This document shows positions 24,687 through 35,160 of a DNA stretch of 64,000 bases, one piece after another (within the stretch, counting starts at the first letter, position 1; each line of letters begins with the position of its first letter). Position numbers and translations under genes: made by a program. Under the pieces are notes generated by a model, which worked only from the letters and a program-made list of their open reading frames with translations, searched no databases and was not told the origin of the DNA. The stretch is from Litorimonas sp963972195 (lineage in GTDB: Bacteria; Pseudomonadota; Alphaproteobacteria; Caulobacterales; Maricaulaceae), in the NCBI GenBank assembly GCA_963972195.1, contig CAXATH010000005.1, forward strand, positions 153,606-217,605. The letters run 5' to 3'.

Positions 24687-25410
24687 GAAACTCTTTCAAA
24701 TATGTATGGACGGCGGCCACATTCGACAGGCGATATTGCGCGGAGGTGTCTTCCTCCCCGACTTTTATCGACATTCCGCCAAGTTCATTTACGACCTTGA
24801 ACGCGTCTTCATCAGTCGTGTCATCCCCAATCATGACCGGGCGGCGCCCACGGAAAGGGCAGGTGTTCATGGCTTTGCGTAGACATTCGCCTTTATTGGC
24901 GCCTTTTGGTTTGATCTCGAAGATACATTTTCCTTCTTGCAGATTATAATCAAGAAAATTGGCAGCGAGCAAAGGAAGCTTTTCCCTGAGGGCGGTCTCC
25001 GCGTTAGGCGCCTTTCGGTAATGAAGTGCCACGACTGGCCCTTTGGTTTCTATTTCAACGCCTCTAAGTGTTTCGGTCAGAGCGGTAAGCCCCTCCATAA
25101 AATCATCGGGTAAGAAAGTCGTAGGGGCTGTGGCCTGTTTTCCCGGGTGGGCAGAATAAAGCCCGTGATTACCAAATCGCCAGACTTCCTTCGGAACGCG
25201 CCCGGAGAGGTCCTGTAATCCCCTGCCGGAAATCAGGGCGACAGCGCCGCCTAGTATCCGCGACAAGTTCAGAATTATTTCTGCGCCGCCTTCGGGTAGG
25301 GCGACTTTATCTGCCTCTTCCTGAATAGGGGCGAGCGTTCCGTCAAAGTCGAGGAACACGGCGTCTTGCGAGGAAAGGGGCTTAGGATAGGATGTCAAAA
25401 CAGAATCCAA
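24670..25410 (-). CDS. otsB: Trehalose-6-phosphate phosphatase OtsB
   Basis: The 246-residue HAD-superfamily phosphatase removes phosphate from trehalose-6-phosphate to give trehalose. The catalytic motif DFDGTLAP starts near residue 21, GNHG near residue 80 and the late acidic motif MIGDDTTDEDAF near 190. It starts one base after the otsA stop codon and overlaps the GH15 gene by 17 bases, so the three are translationally coupled. It serves osmotic and desiccation protection in the cytoplasm. Confidence 0.97.
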   Translation of the reverse strand: MDSVLTSYPKPLSSQDAVFLDFDGTLAPIQEEADKVALPEGGAEIILNLSRILGGAVALISGRGLQDLSGRVPKEVWRFGNHGLYSAHPGKQATAPTTFLPDDFMEGLTALTETLRGVEIETKGPVVALHYRKAPNAETALREKLPLLAANFLDYNLQEGKCIFEIKPKGANKGECLRKAMNTCPFRGRRPVMIGDDTTDEDAFKVVNELGGMSIKVGEEDTSAQYRLSNVAAVHTYLKEFHDAEK

Positions 25411-26904
25411 TTAATTGGCGGAAACAGCGTTTAGGGCGGTCATGAACCGCTCACGCCACCACGTAATGTCTTCGGACATGATTCCATCAAAGAGCGATTG
25501 CCAGCGGGCCTGGCGTTCTTTGAGCGGCATAGCGAGAGCTTTTGCAACCGCGTTGGATATCTCGGTAGGGCTATGCGGATTTACCAATAATGCGTCTTTC
25601 ATCTGCTCTGCCGCTCCGGCAAATTGCGACAAAACCAGTACGCCGGGATTCTCTGGATCTTGTGTGGCGATGAATTCTTTGGCCACCAAATTCATTCCGT
25701 CCTGCAGAGGGGTCACAAGACACACCTCGGCCAGGCGATAAAGTCCGGCAACTTCCTCCCGGGCATATCCCCTTGCTAGATACCGAATAGGTATCCAGTC
25801 CAGATCGCCGTAGTCGCCGTTGATGCGCCCGGCGAGTGCGTCGAGTTCTTCGCGAAGGTGCATATATTCATCAACCATTTCCCGCGACGGCGGCGCCACC
25901 TGGGTGAAGGACACTTTGCCGTGCTGGTCTGGAAAGTCATCGAAAAATTTCGCCATGCCTTCGAAACGCTGCGGCAGACCTTTGGAATAATCCATTCGGT
26001 CGACGCCGAGGACAAGGCTTCTATTTCGCTGAAAGGTGGATAGCCGGTTGCGAGCTTCCTGAGCAGGCTGACTCGTTGCCGTTTGCGCAAACGATTTACC
26101 ATCAATTCCGATAGGACAATGAAGCAGAGTGACCTCTCGGCCGTTTACTCGCATGACTGTATCGCTGACGGGCTCAGCCCCCAATTCCTGTTCCAGATAC
26201 ATTTTCAGATTGGCAACATCGCGATTCCCCTGAAGTCCGATGACGTCGTAGGAAATCAGGCCTTCAATAAGGTGTTTATGATCAGGGATGGAGCGGAATG
26301 CATCTGGATTAGGAAAAGGAATATGCAGGAAAAATCCGCAAGGCAGGGATGAGCCCATTTCTCTTAGGAATTTTGCCACAAGCAGGAAATGATAATCATG
26401 TACCCAGATGACGTCATTTGCTTCGGCCAAGTCCACCGTATTCTCGGCGAAGCGTTTATTTATTTCGACATAGGTTTTGAAGTTCCTATCATCGAACTTC
26501 GCCAGATCGACGCGGCCATGAAAGACTGGCCACAAAACACTATTGGAATATCCGAGGTAAAAATCTTCATATTCCGTTTTGGTGTAATTACACAGCGCGA
26601 AGTTAACGCCGTCCTGTTCGGCTTCGGAAAAACGATTGCTTGGAAAGTCGTAAATCTTTCCGCTCCAGCCCATCCATAAACCGTTGGAAGACTTTAGCGC
26701 GTCCCAGACGGCCACAGCTAATCCGCCAGCTTTGGACTTCGTTCCAAAAGCGGTTCGGTTGGAAATGGCAATCAGTCTGCTGCTGGCAGGGTTCGGCTGG
26801 GACAAGACATAATCCGACAAGGTTAAAGCGTGTAAATAGAATAATTCCCATAGCAGGAATTGGTTTCGAGCTAAAGACAGAGGCCGTTCGAGCCGGTTTT
26901 TCAA
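25411..26904 (-). CDS. otsA: Trehalose-6-phosphate synthase OtsA
   Basis: This GT20 glycosyltransferase joins UDP-glucose (or another NDP-glucose) and glucose-6-phosphate. Diagnostic parts are IAISNRTAFGTKSKAGGLAVAV, WVHDYHFLL, GVDRMDYSKGLPQRF and the C-terminal TPLQDGMNLVAKEF. It heads the otsA-otsB-GH15 operon. The start is uncertain: the longest frame uses a TTG at 26904, and the conserved protein begins about residue 41 (SSRLIAISNR), so the first 35 or so residues may not be translated. No strong ribosome-binding site singles out an alternative; a TTG about 33 codons in is possible. Confidence 0.95.
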   Translation of the reverse strand: MKNRLERPLSLARNQFLLWELFYLHALTLSDYVLSQPNPASSRLIAISNRTAFGTKSKAGGLAVAVWDALKSSNGLWMGWSGKIYDFPSNRFSEAEQDGVNFALCNYTKTEYEDFYLGYSNSVLWPVFHGRVDLAKFDDRNFKTYVEINKRFAENTVDLAEANDVIWVHDYHFLLVAKFLREMGSSLPCGFFLHIPFPNPDAFRSIPDHKHLIEGLISYDVIGLQGNRDVANLKMYLEQELGAEPVSDTVMRVNGREVTLLHCPIGIDGKSFAQTATSQPAQEARNRLSTFQRNRSLVLGVDRMDYSKGLPQRFEGMAKFFDDFPDQHGKVSFTQVAPPSREMVDEYMHLREELDALAGRINGDYGDLDWIPIRYLARGYAREEVAGLYRLAEVCLVTPLQDGMNLVAKEFIATQDPENPGVLVLSQFAGAAEQMKDALLVNPHSPTEISNAVAKALAMPLKERQARWQSLFDGIMSEDITWWRERFMTALNAVSAN

Positions 26905-27108
26905 ACTTCAGCCCCTGGTTTGGAGGCAGAGTTGGAGAGATTTGATGCATAGTAGGGCGCGCCGCGGAAAATTTCATCACGGATTAAGGCAAATGGCCCT
27001 GTGGTTTCGGCGTAATAGGGCGAACGCTCACCGTTTAACGCTCTTGCTCCGCTTCCGCCAATCCCTTAGAACGCCACAAATTTTCGTTTTACTTCAAAGG
27101 GACTCGCC

Positions 27109-27888
27109 ATGGCAGGTCATTCCAAATGGGCCAATATCCAGCACCGTAAAGGCCGTCAGGATAAATTGCGCTCCAAGCTTTTTTCAAAACTCTCAAAAGA
27201 CATCACCATCGCGGCGAAAATGGGCGGTGAAGACCCGGACATGAACCCGCGCCTTCGCTTGGCGATTGCCAACGCTAAAGGCCAGTCCATGCCGAAGGAT
27301 AATATCCAGCGTGCGGTTAGCAAGGGCGTCGGCGGTGATGGAGCTGATTACGAAGAAATCCGTTATGAGGGCTTTGGCCCTGGCGGCATTGGTTTTGTAG
27401 TCGAAGCCAGCACGGATAATAAAAACCGCGCGGCGATGGAAGTCCGCACCGCCTTTTCCAAAAACGGCGGAGCCTTGGGCGAAACCGGATCGGTCACTTT
27501 CATGTTCGATCAGATGGGTAAGATTGAATATCCGCTTGCTGTCACGAGTGAAGACGAGATGATGGAAGCGGCAATCGAAGCCGGCGCGGAAGATGTCGAG
27601 ACAGATGAAGAAGCGAATGATCAATGGGACGAATATGAACCTGTCCACACGATTTGGACGGCGCGGGATGACCTCGGCCCTGTTGCCGGAGAACTGGAAA
27701 AGAAATTCGGCGAAGCCAAATCCGTCAACCTGATCTGGAAAGCGCAGAACGAAATCGACAACCCTGAGCAGGCCGCAGCGGTTATGCGCCTGAATGACGC
27801 CCTCGAAGATGTCGACGATGTTTCAACTGTCTTCCACAGTTTTGCCATGACCGAAGAAGCCATGGCGACTATCCCGGATGACGAGTAA
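27109..27888 (+). CDS. yebC: YebC/PmpR-family protein
   Basis: The 259-residue protein begins with the invariant MAGHSKWANIQHRKGRQD and has the three-domain YebC layout with NAKGQSMPKDNI and YEGFGPGGIGFVVEA. The family was annotated as DNA-binding regulators; members have also been linked to ribosome function at proline stretches. An AAAGGG ribosome-binding site precedes the ATG. The usual neighbours ruvC/ruvA are absent here. It is monocistronic with a strong terminator. Confidence 0.97.
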   Translation: MAGHSKWANIQHRKGRQDKLRSKLFSKLSKDITIAAKMGGEDPDMNPRLRLAIANAKGQSMPKDNIQRAVSKGVGGDGADYEEIRYEGFGPGGIGFVVEASTDNKNRAAMEVRTAFSKNGGALGETGSVTFMFDQMGKIEYPLAVTSEDEMMEAAIEAGAEDVETDEEANDQWDEYEPVHTIWTARDDLGPVAGELEKKFGEAKSVNLIWKAQNEIDNPEQAAAVMRLNDALEDVDDVSTVFHSFAMTEEAMATIPDDE

Positions 27889-27906
27889 AGCCTGAATACA
27901 TTAAAA

Positions 27907-27937
27907 GAAAAAGGCGGCTCTTTTGGCCGCCTTTTTT
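27907..27937. terminator. Terminator between convergent yebC and yghU-like genes
   Basis: GGCGGC (27913-27918) pairs with GCCGCC (27926-27931), followed by T6 on the plus strand and preceded by an A-rich run that gives T on the minus strand. It can serve both convergent transcripts. Confidence 0.85.
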
Positions 27938-27954
27938 ATTGCTTCGGAGATTAA

Positions 27955-28797
27955 TTAGTCCAGATCAGACGCGCTGTGGCGTTCTTTGACCTGTTCGTCT
28001 TCTTCGCCCCAGGTGCGGTTGACGCGGCGTCCGCGTTGAACGGCTTCGCGTTTGGCAATCTGTTTGGCCCACCGCAGAATGTGTTCATATTCATGAGTCT
28101 GTAGGAATTCCTCCGCGTCATAAACATTTCCGACCGCGAGCGCGCCGTACCAAGGCCAGACGGCCATGTCCGCAATAGAATATTCATCACCTGCGAGATA
28201 TTCATTATCCGCAAGACGGCGATTTAAGACATCCAGTTGTCGTTTGGCTTCCATGGCAAAGCGGTCAATGGCATATTCGATTTTGACCGGGGCGTAGCTA
28301 TAGAAATGTCCAAATCCGCCGCCGAGATAAGGCGCGCTGCCCATTTGCCAAAACAGCCAAGAAAGCGCTTCGGTTCTGGCAGAAGGATCTTTCGGCAGGA
28401 AGGCATCAAACTTTTCGGCCAAATAGAGCAGGATAGAGCCAGATTCAAACAGACGCTGGGGAGGGGACACACTGTGATCCATTAGGGCCGGGATTTTGGA
28501 ATTTGGATTGATATCTACAAATCCGCTTCCGAATTGATCGCCTTCACTGATGTCTATCAGCCAAGCATCATACTCCGCGCCTTCTTGTCCGGCGGCGAGC
28601 AGCTCTTCGAGCATAATGGTCACTTTCTGACCATTTGGGGTGGCGAGAGAATAAAGTTGGAAGGGGTGTTCGCCAATTTCCAGAGTTTTTTCATGGGTCG
28701 GACCGGCTATCGGGCGATTAATATTTGCAAATTTCCCGCCGGACTCTTTGTCCCATTTCCAGACTTTTGGTGGATTATATTCGTCTTTATCTGTCAT
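27955..28797 (-). CDS. yghU: YghU-type glutathione transferase / disulfide-bond oxidoreductase
   Basis: The 280-residue protein follows the YghU plan: N-terminal extension (PPKVWKWDKESGGKFANINRPIAG), thioredoxin-like domain (LYSLATPNGQKVTIMLEELL, then NPNSKIPALMD) and all-helical C-terminal domain (AEKFDAFLP, EYSIADMAVWPW). YghU-class enzymes bind two glutathiones and reduce disulfides or organic peroxides. It is a single gene, convergent with yebC. Assignment to YghU rather than the shorter YfcG subclass rests on the N-terminal extension. Confidence 0.92.
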   Translation of the reverse strand: MTDKDEYNPPKVWKWDKESGGKFANINRPIAGPTHEKTLEIGEHPFQLYSLATPNGQKVTIMLEELLAAGQEGAEYDAWLIDISEGDQFGSGFVDINPNSKIPALMDHSVSPPQRLFESGSILLYLAEKFDAFLPKDPSARTEALSWLFWQMGSAPYLGGGFGHFYSYAPVKIEYAIDRFAMEAKRQLDVLNRRLADNEYLAGDEYSIADMAVWPWYGALAVGNVYDAEEFLQTHEYEHILRWAKQIAKREAVQRGRRVNRTWGEEDEQVKERHSASDLD

Positions 28798-28888
28798 CTT
28801 GTTTCTCTCTCAGTCTCATTAAATTACACGCATAATATGGGCTCTAATTACCAGAGGAAAAGGGGGTCACAATAAGTTGACCGCCTGA

Positions 28889-30436
28889 CTAATTATATCG
28901 CGACCTATCCCAGACCTGATTAAACGGCTTACTGCGCCCCGAGGACTGAATAATCATCAGGTGTTCCCGGGTCAGTTCGCGAGGGCCCTCGACGCCGCAA
29001 GCATGGGCAATCATCTCGACTTCTTTTTGTATATTCTGGACGTAGTTTTTGACCCGCACGGCTTTATTTGACGGATTAAGTCCGCGTTGCAGCCTTTTAT
29101 TATGGGTTGTGACGCCTGTGGGGCAGGTGTTTTGGTCGCATTTAAGAGCCTGGATACAGCCTAGCGAAAACATGAATCCACGCGCGGCATTGACGAGGTC
29201 AGCCCCGGCGCAAAAAGCCCAGGCCACATCGGCAGAGGTAATCAGCTTCCCGCTAGCTACCAGCGCAACACGGTCTCTGAGGCCGTGTTCACGAAGCAGG
29301 TCATCCATAAGCGGGAGGGATTCCCTTACTGTCAGCCCCGTATTATCAATCAGGGGGAGCGGGGCTGCGCCTGTGCCGCCATCGCCTCCGTCCACCACAA
29401 TGAAATCCGGAGCGCTTTCTTTGCCGCGTGTGTTAATAGCCTCCAGAAAATCTCTTATTGGGAGGGGATTACCGATACATAATTTGATGCCGGTGGGCCT
29501 TTCCGAAACTCGCCTGACCTGACCAATCAAATCCAACAGCTCTTCGGAATTAGAGGCATCCACATGTCGGTTCGGTGAAATAGCGGCGATACCCTCTGGA
29601 ATGCCGCGTATCTCGGCAATTTCCTTTGTGACTTTCTCGGCGGGTAATATGCCGCCTTTTCCGGGCTTGGCGCCTTGAGATAATTTGATTTCGATCATGC
29701 GAACATGATGGTTCTGGCAAATTTTTCGTAGCTTCTCTTCATTCAACGTTGCGTCGTCATTTCGCGCCCCGAACTTCGCGGTTCCGAGTTGATAGACAAT
29801 GTCGCATTCACCTTCCATATGAAATCGGGTGATACCGCCTTCGCCGGTATTGAGCCAGCAGCCTGCCATGCTTGCGCCGTGCGAAAGAGCTTGAATAGCC
29901 GGCTTGGAAAGGCTGCCATAGCTCATGGCCGAAATGTTAAAAAAGCTTTTGGGGGCGTAAGGATGCGGCGTATCACGGCCAATAATAAAAGCTGGGAGCA
30001 TTTCATGTTCATCATCCAGGCGGGGGAATAGACCATTTGCAAAAATAGGCGTTCCCGGCGACATGACTTTGGTCGATCCGAACGGGACGACATCCTTGCC
30101 TTCCTCGCAGACTTCATAGACCCACTCTCTTTCCGCGCGGTTAAACGGCATTTCCTCACGGTCCTGCGAAAAGAAGTATTGGCGGAAGAACTCTCCCAAT
30201 CTCAAAAATAAATTCCTGAACCTTCCGATGACAGGATAGTTCCGACGCACGGCATTCGATGTCTGGTTAACGTCGATAATAAACAGGATAATGGCGGCAA
30301 AGACCAAAACGCCGATGACGAAGAGAAAGAGTGAACCCAGAAGGTCTAAGCCTCGAGATGCAAAAGTGGCCACTTCTTCCATTTTTGTCCCGTCCGGGCC
30401 GGCCTGGGCAAATAATTGTTGGACGTAAAACAACAT
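28889..30436 (-). CDS. Membrane-anchored FMN-binding glutamate-synthase-family protein
   Basis: The 515-residue protein has one transmembrane helix near residues 30-55 and then a GltB-type FMN/Fe-S domain. Seen are SFFNISAMSYGSLSKPAIQALSHGA, NTGEGGI, KPGKGGILPAEKVT, FIVVDGGDGGTGAAP and a cysteine cluster (CIQALKCDQNTCPTG) like that binding the 3Fe-4S centre. It lacks the glutaminase domain, so it is not a full glutamate synthase; these stand-alone proteins have uncertain substrates. It diverges from the SRPBCC-like gene. Confidence 0.9.
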   Translation of the reverse strand: MLFYVQQLFAQAGPDGTKMEEVATFASRGLDLLGSLFLFVIGVLVFAAIILFIIDVNQTSNAVRRNYPVIGRFRNLFLRLGEFFRQYFFSQDREEMPFNRAEREWVYEVCEEGKDVVPFGSTKVMSPGTPIFANGLFPRLDDEHEMLPAFIIGRDTPHPYAPKSFFNISAMSYGSLSKPAIQALSHGASMAGCWLNTGEGGITRFHMEGECDIVYQLGTAKFGARNDDATLNEEKLRKICQNHHVRMIEIKLSQGAKPGKGGILPAEKVTKEIAEIRGIPEGIAAISPNRHVDASNSEELLDLIGQVRRVSERPTGIKLCIGNPLPIRDFLEAINTRGKESAPDFIVVDGGDGGTGAAPLPLIDNTGLTVRESLPLMDDLLREHGLRDRVALVASGKLITSADVAWAFCAGADLVNAARGFMFSLGCIQALKCDQNTCPTGVTTHNKRLQRGLNPSNKAVRVKNYVQNIQKEVEMIAHACGVEGPRELTREHLMIIQSSGRSKPFNQVWDRSRYN

Positions 30437-30579
30437 GCTAAAGCTCCTGTTTGCTTAGGTTGAGTATGCGCCTCTAAATGACTGCCTGCAAGGACGGTGC
30501 TTGGCGCGAACTGATAAGTTATGCGGGCTGGATTATGAAATCAGTCTCACCTAGAGTCGCGCCGTATAAAAGGAGTGTT

Positions 30580-31119
30580 GTGAAACTTTTTCTCGGAATT
30601 GTATTTGGCATTTTCAGCCTTTTTCTTGCGGCGTGCGCGGCGGGTTATTTCATGCCGGCGACTTTAGAAGTTGAGCGCTCCACAATTATCAACGCTTATC
30701 CCGATGACGTCTTTCCTCTGCTAAATGACCTGAAATCCTATAAGAGCTGGGCAGCATTGGATGACCAGTTAGGCCAAGTCCCTATTCTTACGGGCGGTGC
30801 AGAGTCCGGCATGGGACAAACACAGGCCTGGCAGAACGGCCCCAAAGGATATGAAGTAGGAAGCCGGGAAATAATGCAGGAGTCAGCGCCGGAATTCGTA
30901 CAAATACAAGTTTCGGTCAATGGACAAGTTTCCAGCACGATGCACGCAATTCTTATAACGGAACCCGGTATTGTCACTGTTCTTTCCAAGAGAGAGATCC
31001 CGCAGCCTGGCTTTCCGTATATTGGGCGGCTTAGAGGTTTCATGCGGAAGCAACAGATTGCGGATAATCTCGACGCCGCTCTGGTGAGATTGAAAACTCA
31101 GATCGAAGCAAACTTATAG
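30580..31119 (+). CDS. Membrane-anchored SRPBCC-fold protein
   Basis: The likely start is a GTG at 30580, five bases after an AAGGAG ribosome-binding site, giving 179 residues; the frame is open to 30478 but without such a signal. A hydrophobic N terminus (LFLGIVFGIFSLFLAACAAGYF) forms a signal anchor, or possibly a lipoprotein signal with LAAC. The rest matches the START/polyketide-cyclase (SRPBCC) fold (VERSTIINAYPDDVFPLLNDLKSYKSWAALDD), a pocket that binds hydrophobic ligands. It diverges from the GltB-like gene and is convergent with the repeat protein. Confidence 0.8.
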   Translation: MKLFLGIVFGIFSLFLAACAAGYFMPATLEVERSTIINAYPDDVFPLLNDLKSYKSWAALDDQLGQVPILTGGAESGMGQTQAWQNGPKGYEVGSREIMQESAPEFVQIQVSVNGQVSSTMHAILITEPGIVTVLSKREIPQPGFPYIGRLRGFMRKQQIADNLDAALVRLKTQIEANL

Positions 31120-31132
31120 AGAGCTGAGCCCC

Positions 31133-32839
<1,707 letters not shown>

Positions 32840-32971
32840 TTCTACTTCCGATGCCGGAGTCCCTTGACCTTAGCCATACGGCGAAGGCAGGGGCGCGCCA
32901 AGGGGGTGAGGGCAGTGTAGGCCGAAGAACGGGTTAAATCTTGTTCAGAACCGCTGCTTTAGAGCCATTTA

Positions 32972-33862
32972 TCAAAGGACTACCTTGTTATCCGCCCGTT
33001 GTTTATTGCGGAAAAGGATTATCCCTATACCTGACAGGGTTAAAATCGCTCCGCCGATTAGGCGCGGCGTCAAAGGCTCTTTCAGAATGAGCGCGGCTGC
33101 GGCTACCGTAATAACGGTCATCATCAGCCCTGACGGAGCGACAATATAAAGGGGCAAGCGCTTGAGAAGCCAATAATAACTTCCATGCGCGAGAATCGAA
33201 GCCAAGAGAGCGGAATAAAGCACAGCGCCTACAAAATTCCAGCGAATCTCATCCGAGAAAACCCGGAATTGATTATCTTCAATTATAAAGCTGGCAGGCC
33301 AGAGCAAGCAGGCGCCCACGAGCGTAAACCAGCTCAGCAGCTCTAATGGCGCGATATTTTTAAGCCTTTTTACGATAAGAGCGCCGATGGCTTCGCTTAG
33401 CGCCGCGCACATTAGAAATATTATGCCTAGAAAGTATAACGGTCCGGCGGCTTCTCCGGGTCTCGCTGTAGCCACAATGACGACTCCGCAAAACGCCATG
33501 ATGACGCCGAGTGAGCGCCAGAGGCCAACCGTTTCTTTGAAGAAAATAACGGACAATAAGATCGAAAACGGCACATATAGCTCTATCGTGACAGCCCCTG
33601 CCGCCGCCGTGGTCATTTCCAGACCCTGAAATATGAATAAATAATTGAATCCTGCAAAACCCAGTCCGCCGAGAATCAACCAGAGCATTTGTCCGTGGTG
33701 CCAGCGAAGCCACGGAAGTGTAAGTAAGGTCACAAGGGTCACCCGGGTGGCGGCATAAAAAACAGGCGGAATGGATTCGCCGACTGCCAGCTTAATGACA
33801 ATAAAATGCAGCCCCCAGACCGTGCAGATCATCAGAAGTACCAGAAATTCTTTTAGAGTCAT
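32972..33862 (-). CDS. EamA/DMT-family membrane transporter
   Basis: From the ATG at 33862, with a GGAGG ribosome-binding site, the product has 296 residues and ten hydrophobic helices in two EamA repeats (ICTVWGLHFIVIKLAVGESIPPVF at the start and GAVLYSALLASILAHGSYYWLL in the second half). Family members export amino acids or metabolites or exchange drugs and metabolites. The frame continues 47 codons upstream, but that part overlaps the promoter and start of the divergent aminotransferase and is not credible. The substrate cannot be told from sequence. Confidence 0.9.
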   Translation of the reverse strand: MTLKEFLVLLMICTVWGLHFIVIKLAVGESIPPVFYAATRVTLVTLLTLPWLRWHHGQMLWLILGGLGFAGFNYLFIFQGLEMTTAAAGAVTIELYVPFSILLSVIFFKETVGLWRSLGVIMAFCGVVIVATARPGEAAGPLYFLGIIFLMCAALSEAIGALIVKRLKNIAPLELLSWFTLVGACLLWPASFIIEDNQFRVFSDEIRWNFVGAVLYSALLASILAHGSYYWLLKRLPLYIVAPSGLMMTVITVAAAALILKEPLTPRLIGGAILTLSGIGIILFRNKQRADNKVVL

Positions 33863-33934
33863 GCTACATCCTCCATAGCCTGCCCCCGTAATTAGGTTTA
33901 GGCTCATTGTGAACCCGAAAAAGGCTCCTGCACC

Positions 33935-35122
33935 GTGTCCGACAAATTGCTCTCCAAATCCATTCTCTCTGTTGCGCCCTCTGCTACCATGGCGATGACC
34001 CAATTAGCGCGCGAATTAAAAGCCGAAGGCCGAGACGTCATCGGGTTATCTGCCGGAGAGTCGGATTTTGATACGCCGGAACATATTGGTGAAGCGGCTG
34101 AAAAGGCCATAAGAGACGGTAAAACCCGGTATACGGCGGTCGACGGCATCCCTGAATTAAAAGACGCAATCATTGAAAAATTCAATCGCGAGAATGGCCT
34201 GGATTATTCGCCATCTGAGATAAATGTCTCGCCGGGCGGTAAGCCTGTCATATTTAACGCCTTGGCGGTCACGTTAAATCCGGGCGACGAAGTTGTCATT
34301 CCAGCGCCTTGTTGGGTTTCCTATCCGGGCATGGTGAGCCTGCTGGGGGCAACGCCCGTGATTGTACCCTGTGGTGTGGAGACGGGCTTTCGATTGAGCG
34401 CAGAAGCGTTGGAAGCGGCCATAACGCCGAACACAAAATGGCTGATGCTCAATTCCCCGTCCAATCCGACCGGGTCTGCCTATAGCCGTGATGATCTGGA
34501 AGCACTGGCTGAAGTCTTGCGGCGTCATCCCGATATTCTCGTTTTGAGCGACGATATTTACGAACATCTTATCTATGATGGATTTGAGTTTGCGACTTTG
34601 GCCTCAGTTGCGCTCGATTTAAAACACCGTGTTTTGACGATGAACGGGGTGTCCAAGGCCTATGCGATGACAGGGTGGCGCATCGGATATGCAGGCGGGC
34701 CAGATTGGCTGATCAAGGCGATGGCGAAATATATGGGGCAGACGACGTCCAATCCCGCTTCGATTTCTCAATGGGCGGCTGCGGCAGCATTGACCGGGCC
34801 GCAAGATTTTATTTCCGAGGCGAGGGCGGCTTATAATGCCCGGCGTAAAAATGTCGTGGACGCAATTAATTCCGTCAAGGGCTTGAGCTGCCGGGCGCCG
34901 GAAGGCGCGTTTTATGCCTTTTTTGACTGCCGTGAGGTTCTAGGAGGCACGATAGAAACGGACACCGATTTCACCAAATCTTTATTGGCAGAAACCGGCG
35001 TGGCGCTTGTACCTGGCTCTGCGTTTCATGCGCCCGGCTTTGTCCGCTTGTCATATGCGGCAGACCCTAATCTATTAGAAGAAGCTTGCGCCAGACTGAA
35101 GCAATTCTGCCAGGCGCTTTAA
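33935..35122 (+). CDS. Aspartate/aromatic-type PLP-dependent aminotransferase (class I)
   Basis: The 395-residue enzyme starts at a GTG (33935). It carries the fold-type I aminotransferase motifs: TRYTAVDGIPELKDAI, NSPSNPTGSAYSRDDLEAL, the PLP-lysine region MNGVSKAYAMTGWRIGYAGG (lysine in SKAY) and the C-terminal arginine in PGFVRLSYA. It closely resembles alphaproteobacterial AatA, which swaps amino groups between aspartate and 2-oxoglutarate. It diverges from the EamA transporter with 72 bp between starts. No operon partner lies downstream. Confidence 0.95.
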   Translation: MSDKLLSKSILSVAPSATMAMTQLARELKAEGRDVIGLSAGESDFDTPEHIGEAAEKAIRDGKTRYTAVDGIPELKDAIIEKFNRENGLDYSPSEINVSPGGKPVIFNALAVTLNPGDEVVIPAPCWVSYPGMVSLLGATPVIVPCGVETGFRLSAEALEAAITPNTKWLMLNSPSNPTGSAYSRDDLEALAEVLRRHPDILVLSDDIYEHLIYDGFEFATLASVALDLKHRVLTMNGVSKAYAMTGWRIGYAGGPDWLIKAMAKYMGQTTSNPASISQWAAAAALTGPQDFISEARAAYNARRKNVVDAINSVKGLSCRAPEGAFYAFFDCREVLGGTIETDTDFTKSLLAETGVALVPGSAFHAPGFVRLSYAADPNLLEEACARLKQFCQAL

Positions 35123-35160
35123 TTTAATTCCTTAGACCAAGGCGCAGATTATCCGCCGGC

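Noticed and set aside
33863..34003. 47-codon N-terminal extension of the EamA transporter
   Set aside because: It overlaps the divergent aminotransferase start; the ATG at 33862 has a GGAGG ribosome-binding site and begins at the first membrane helix.
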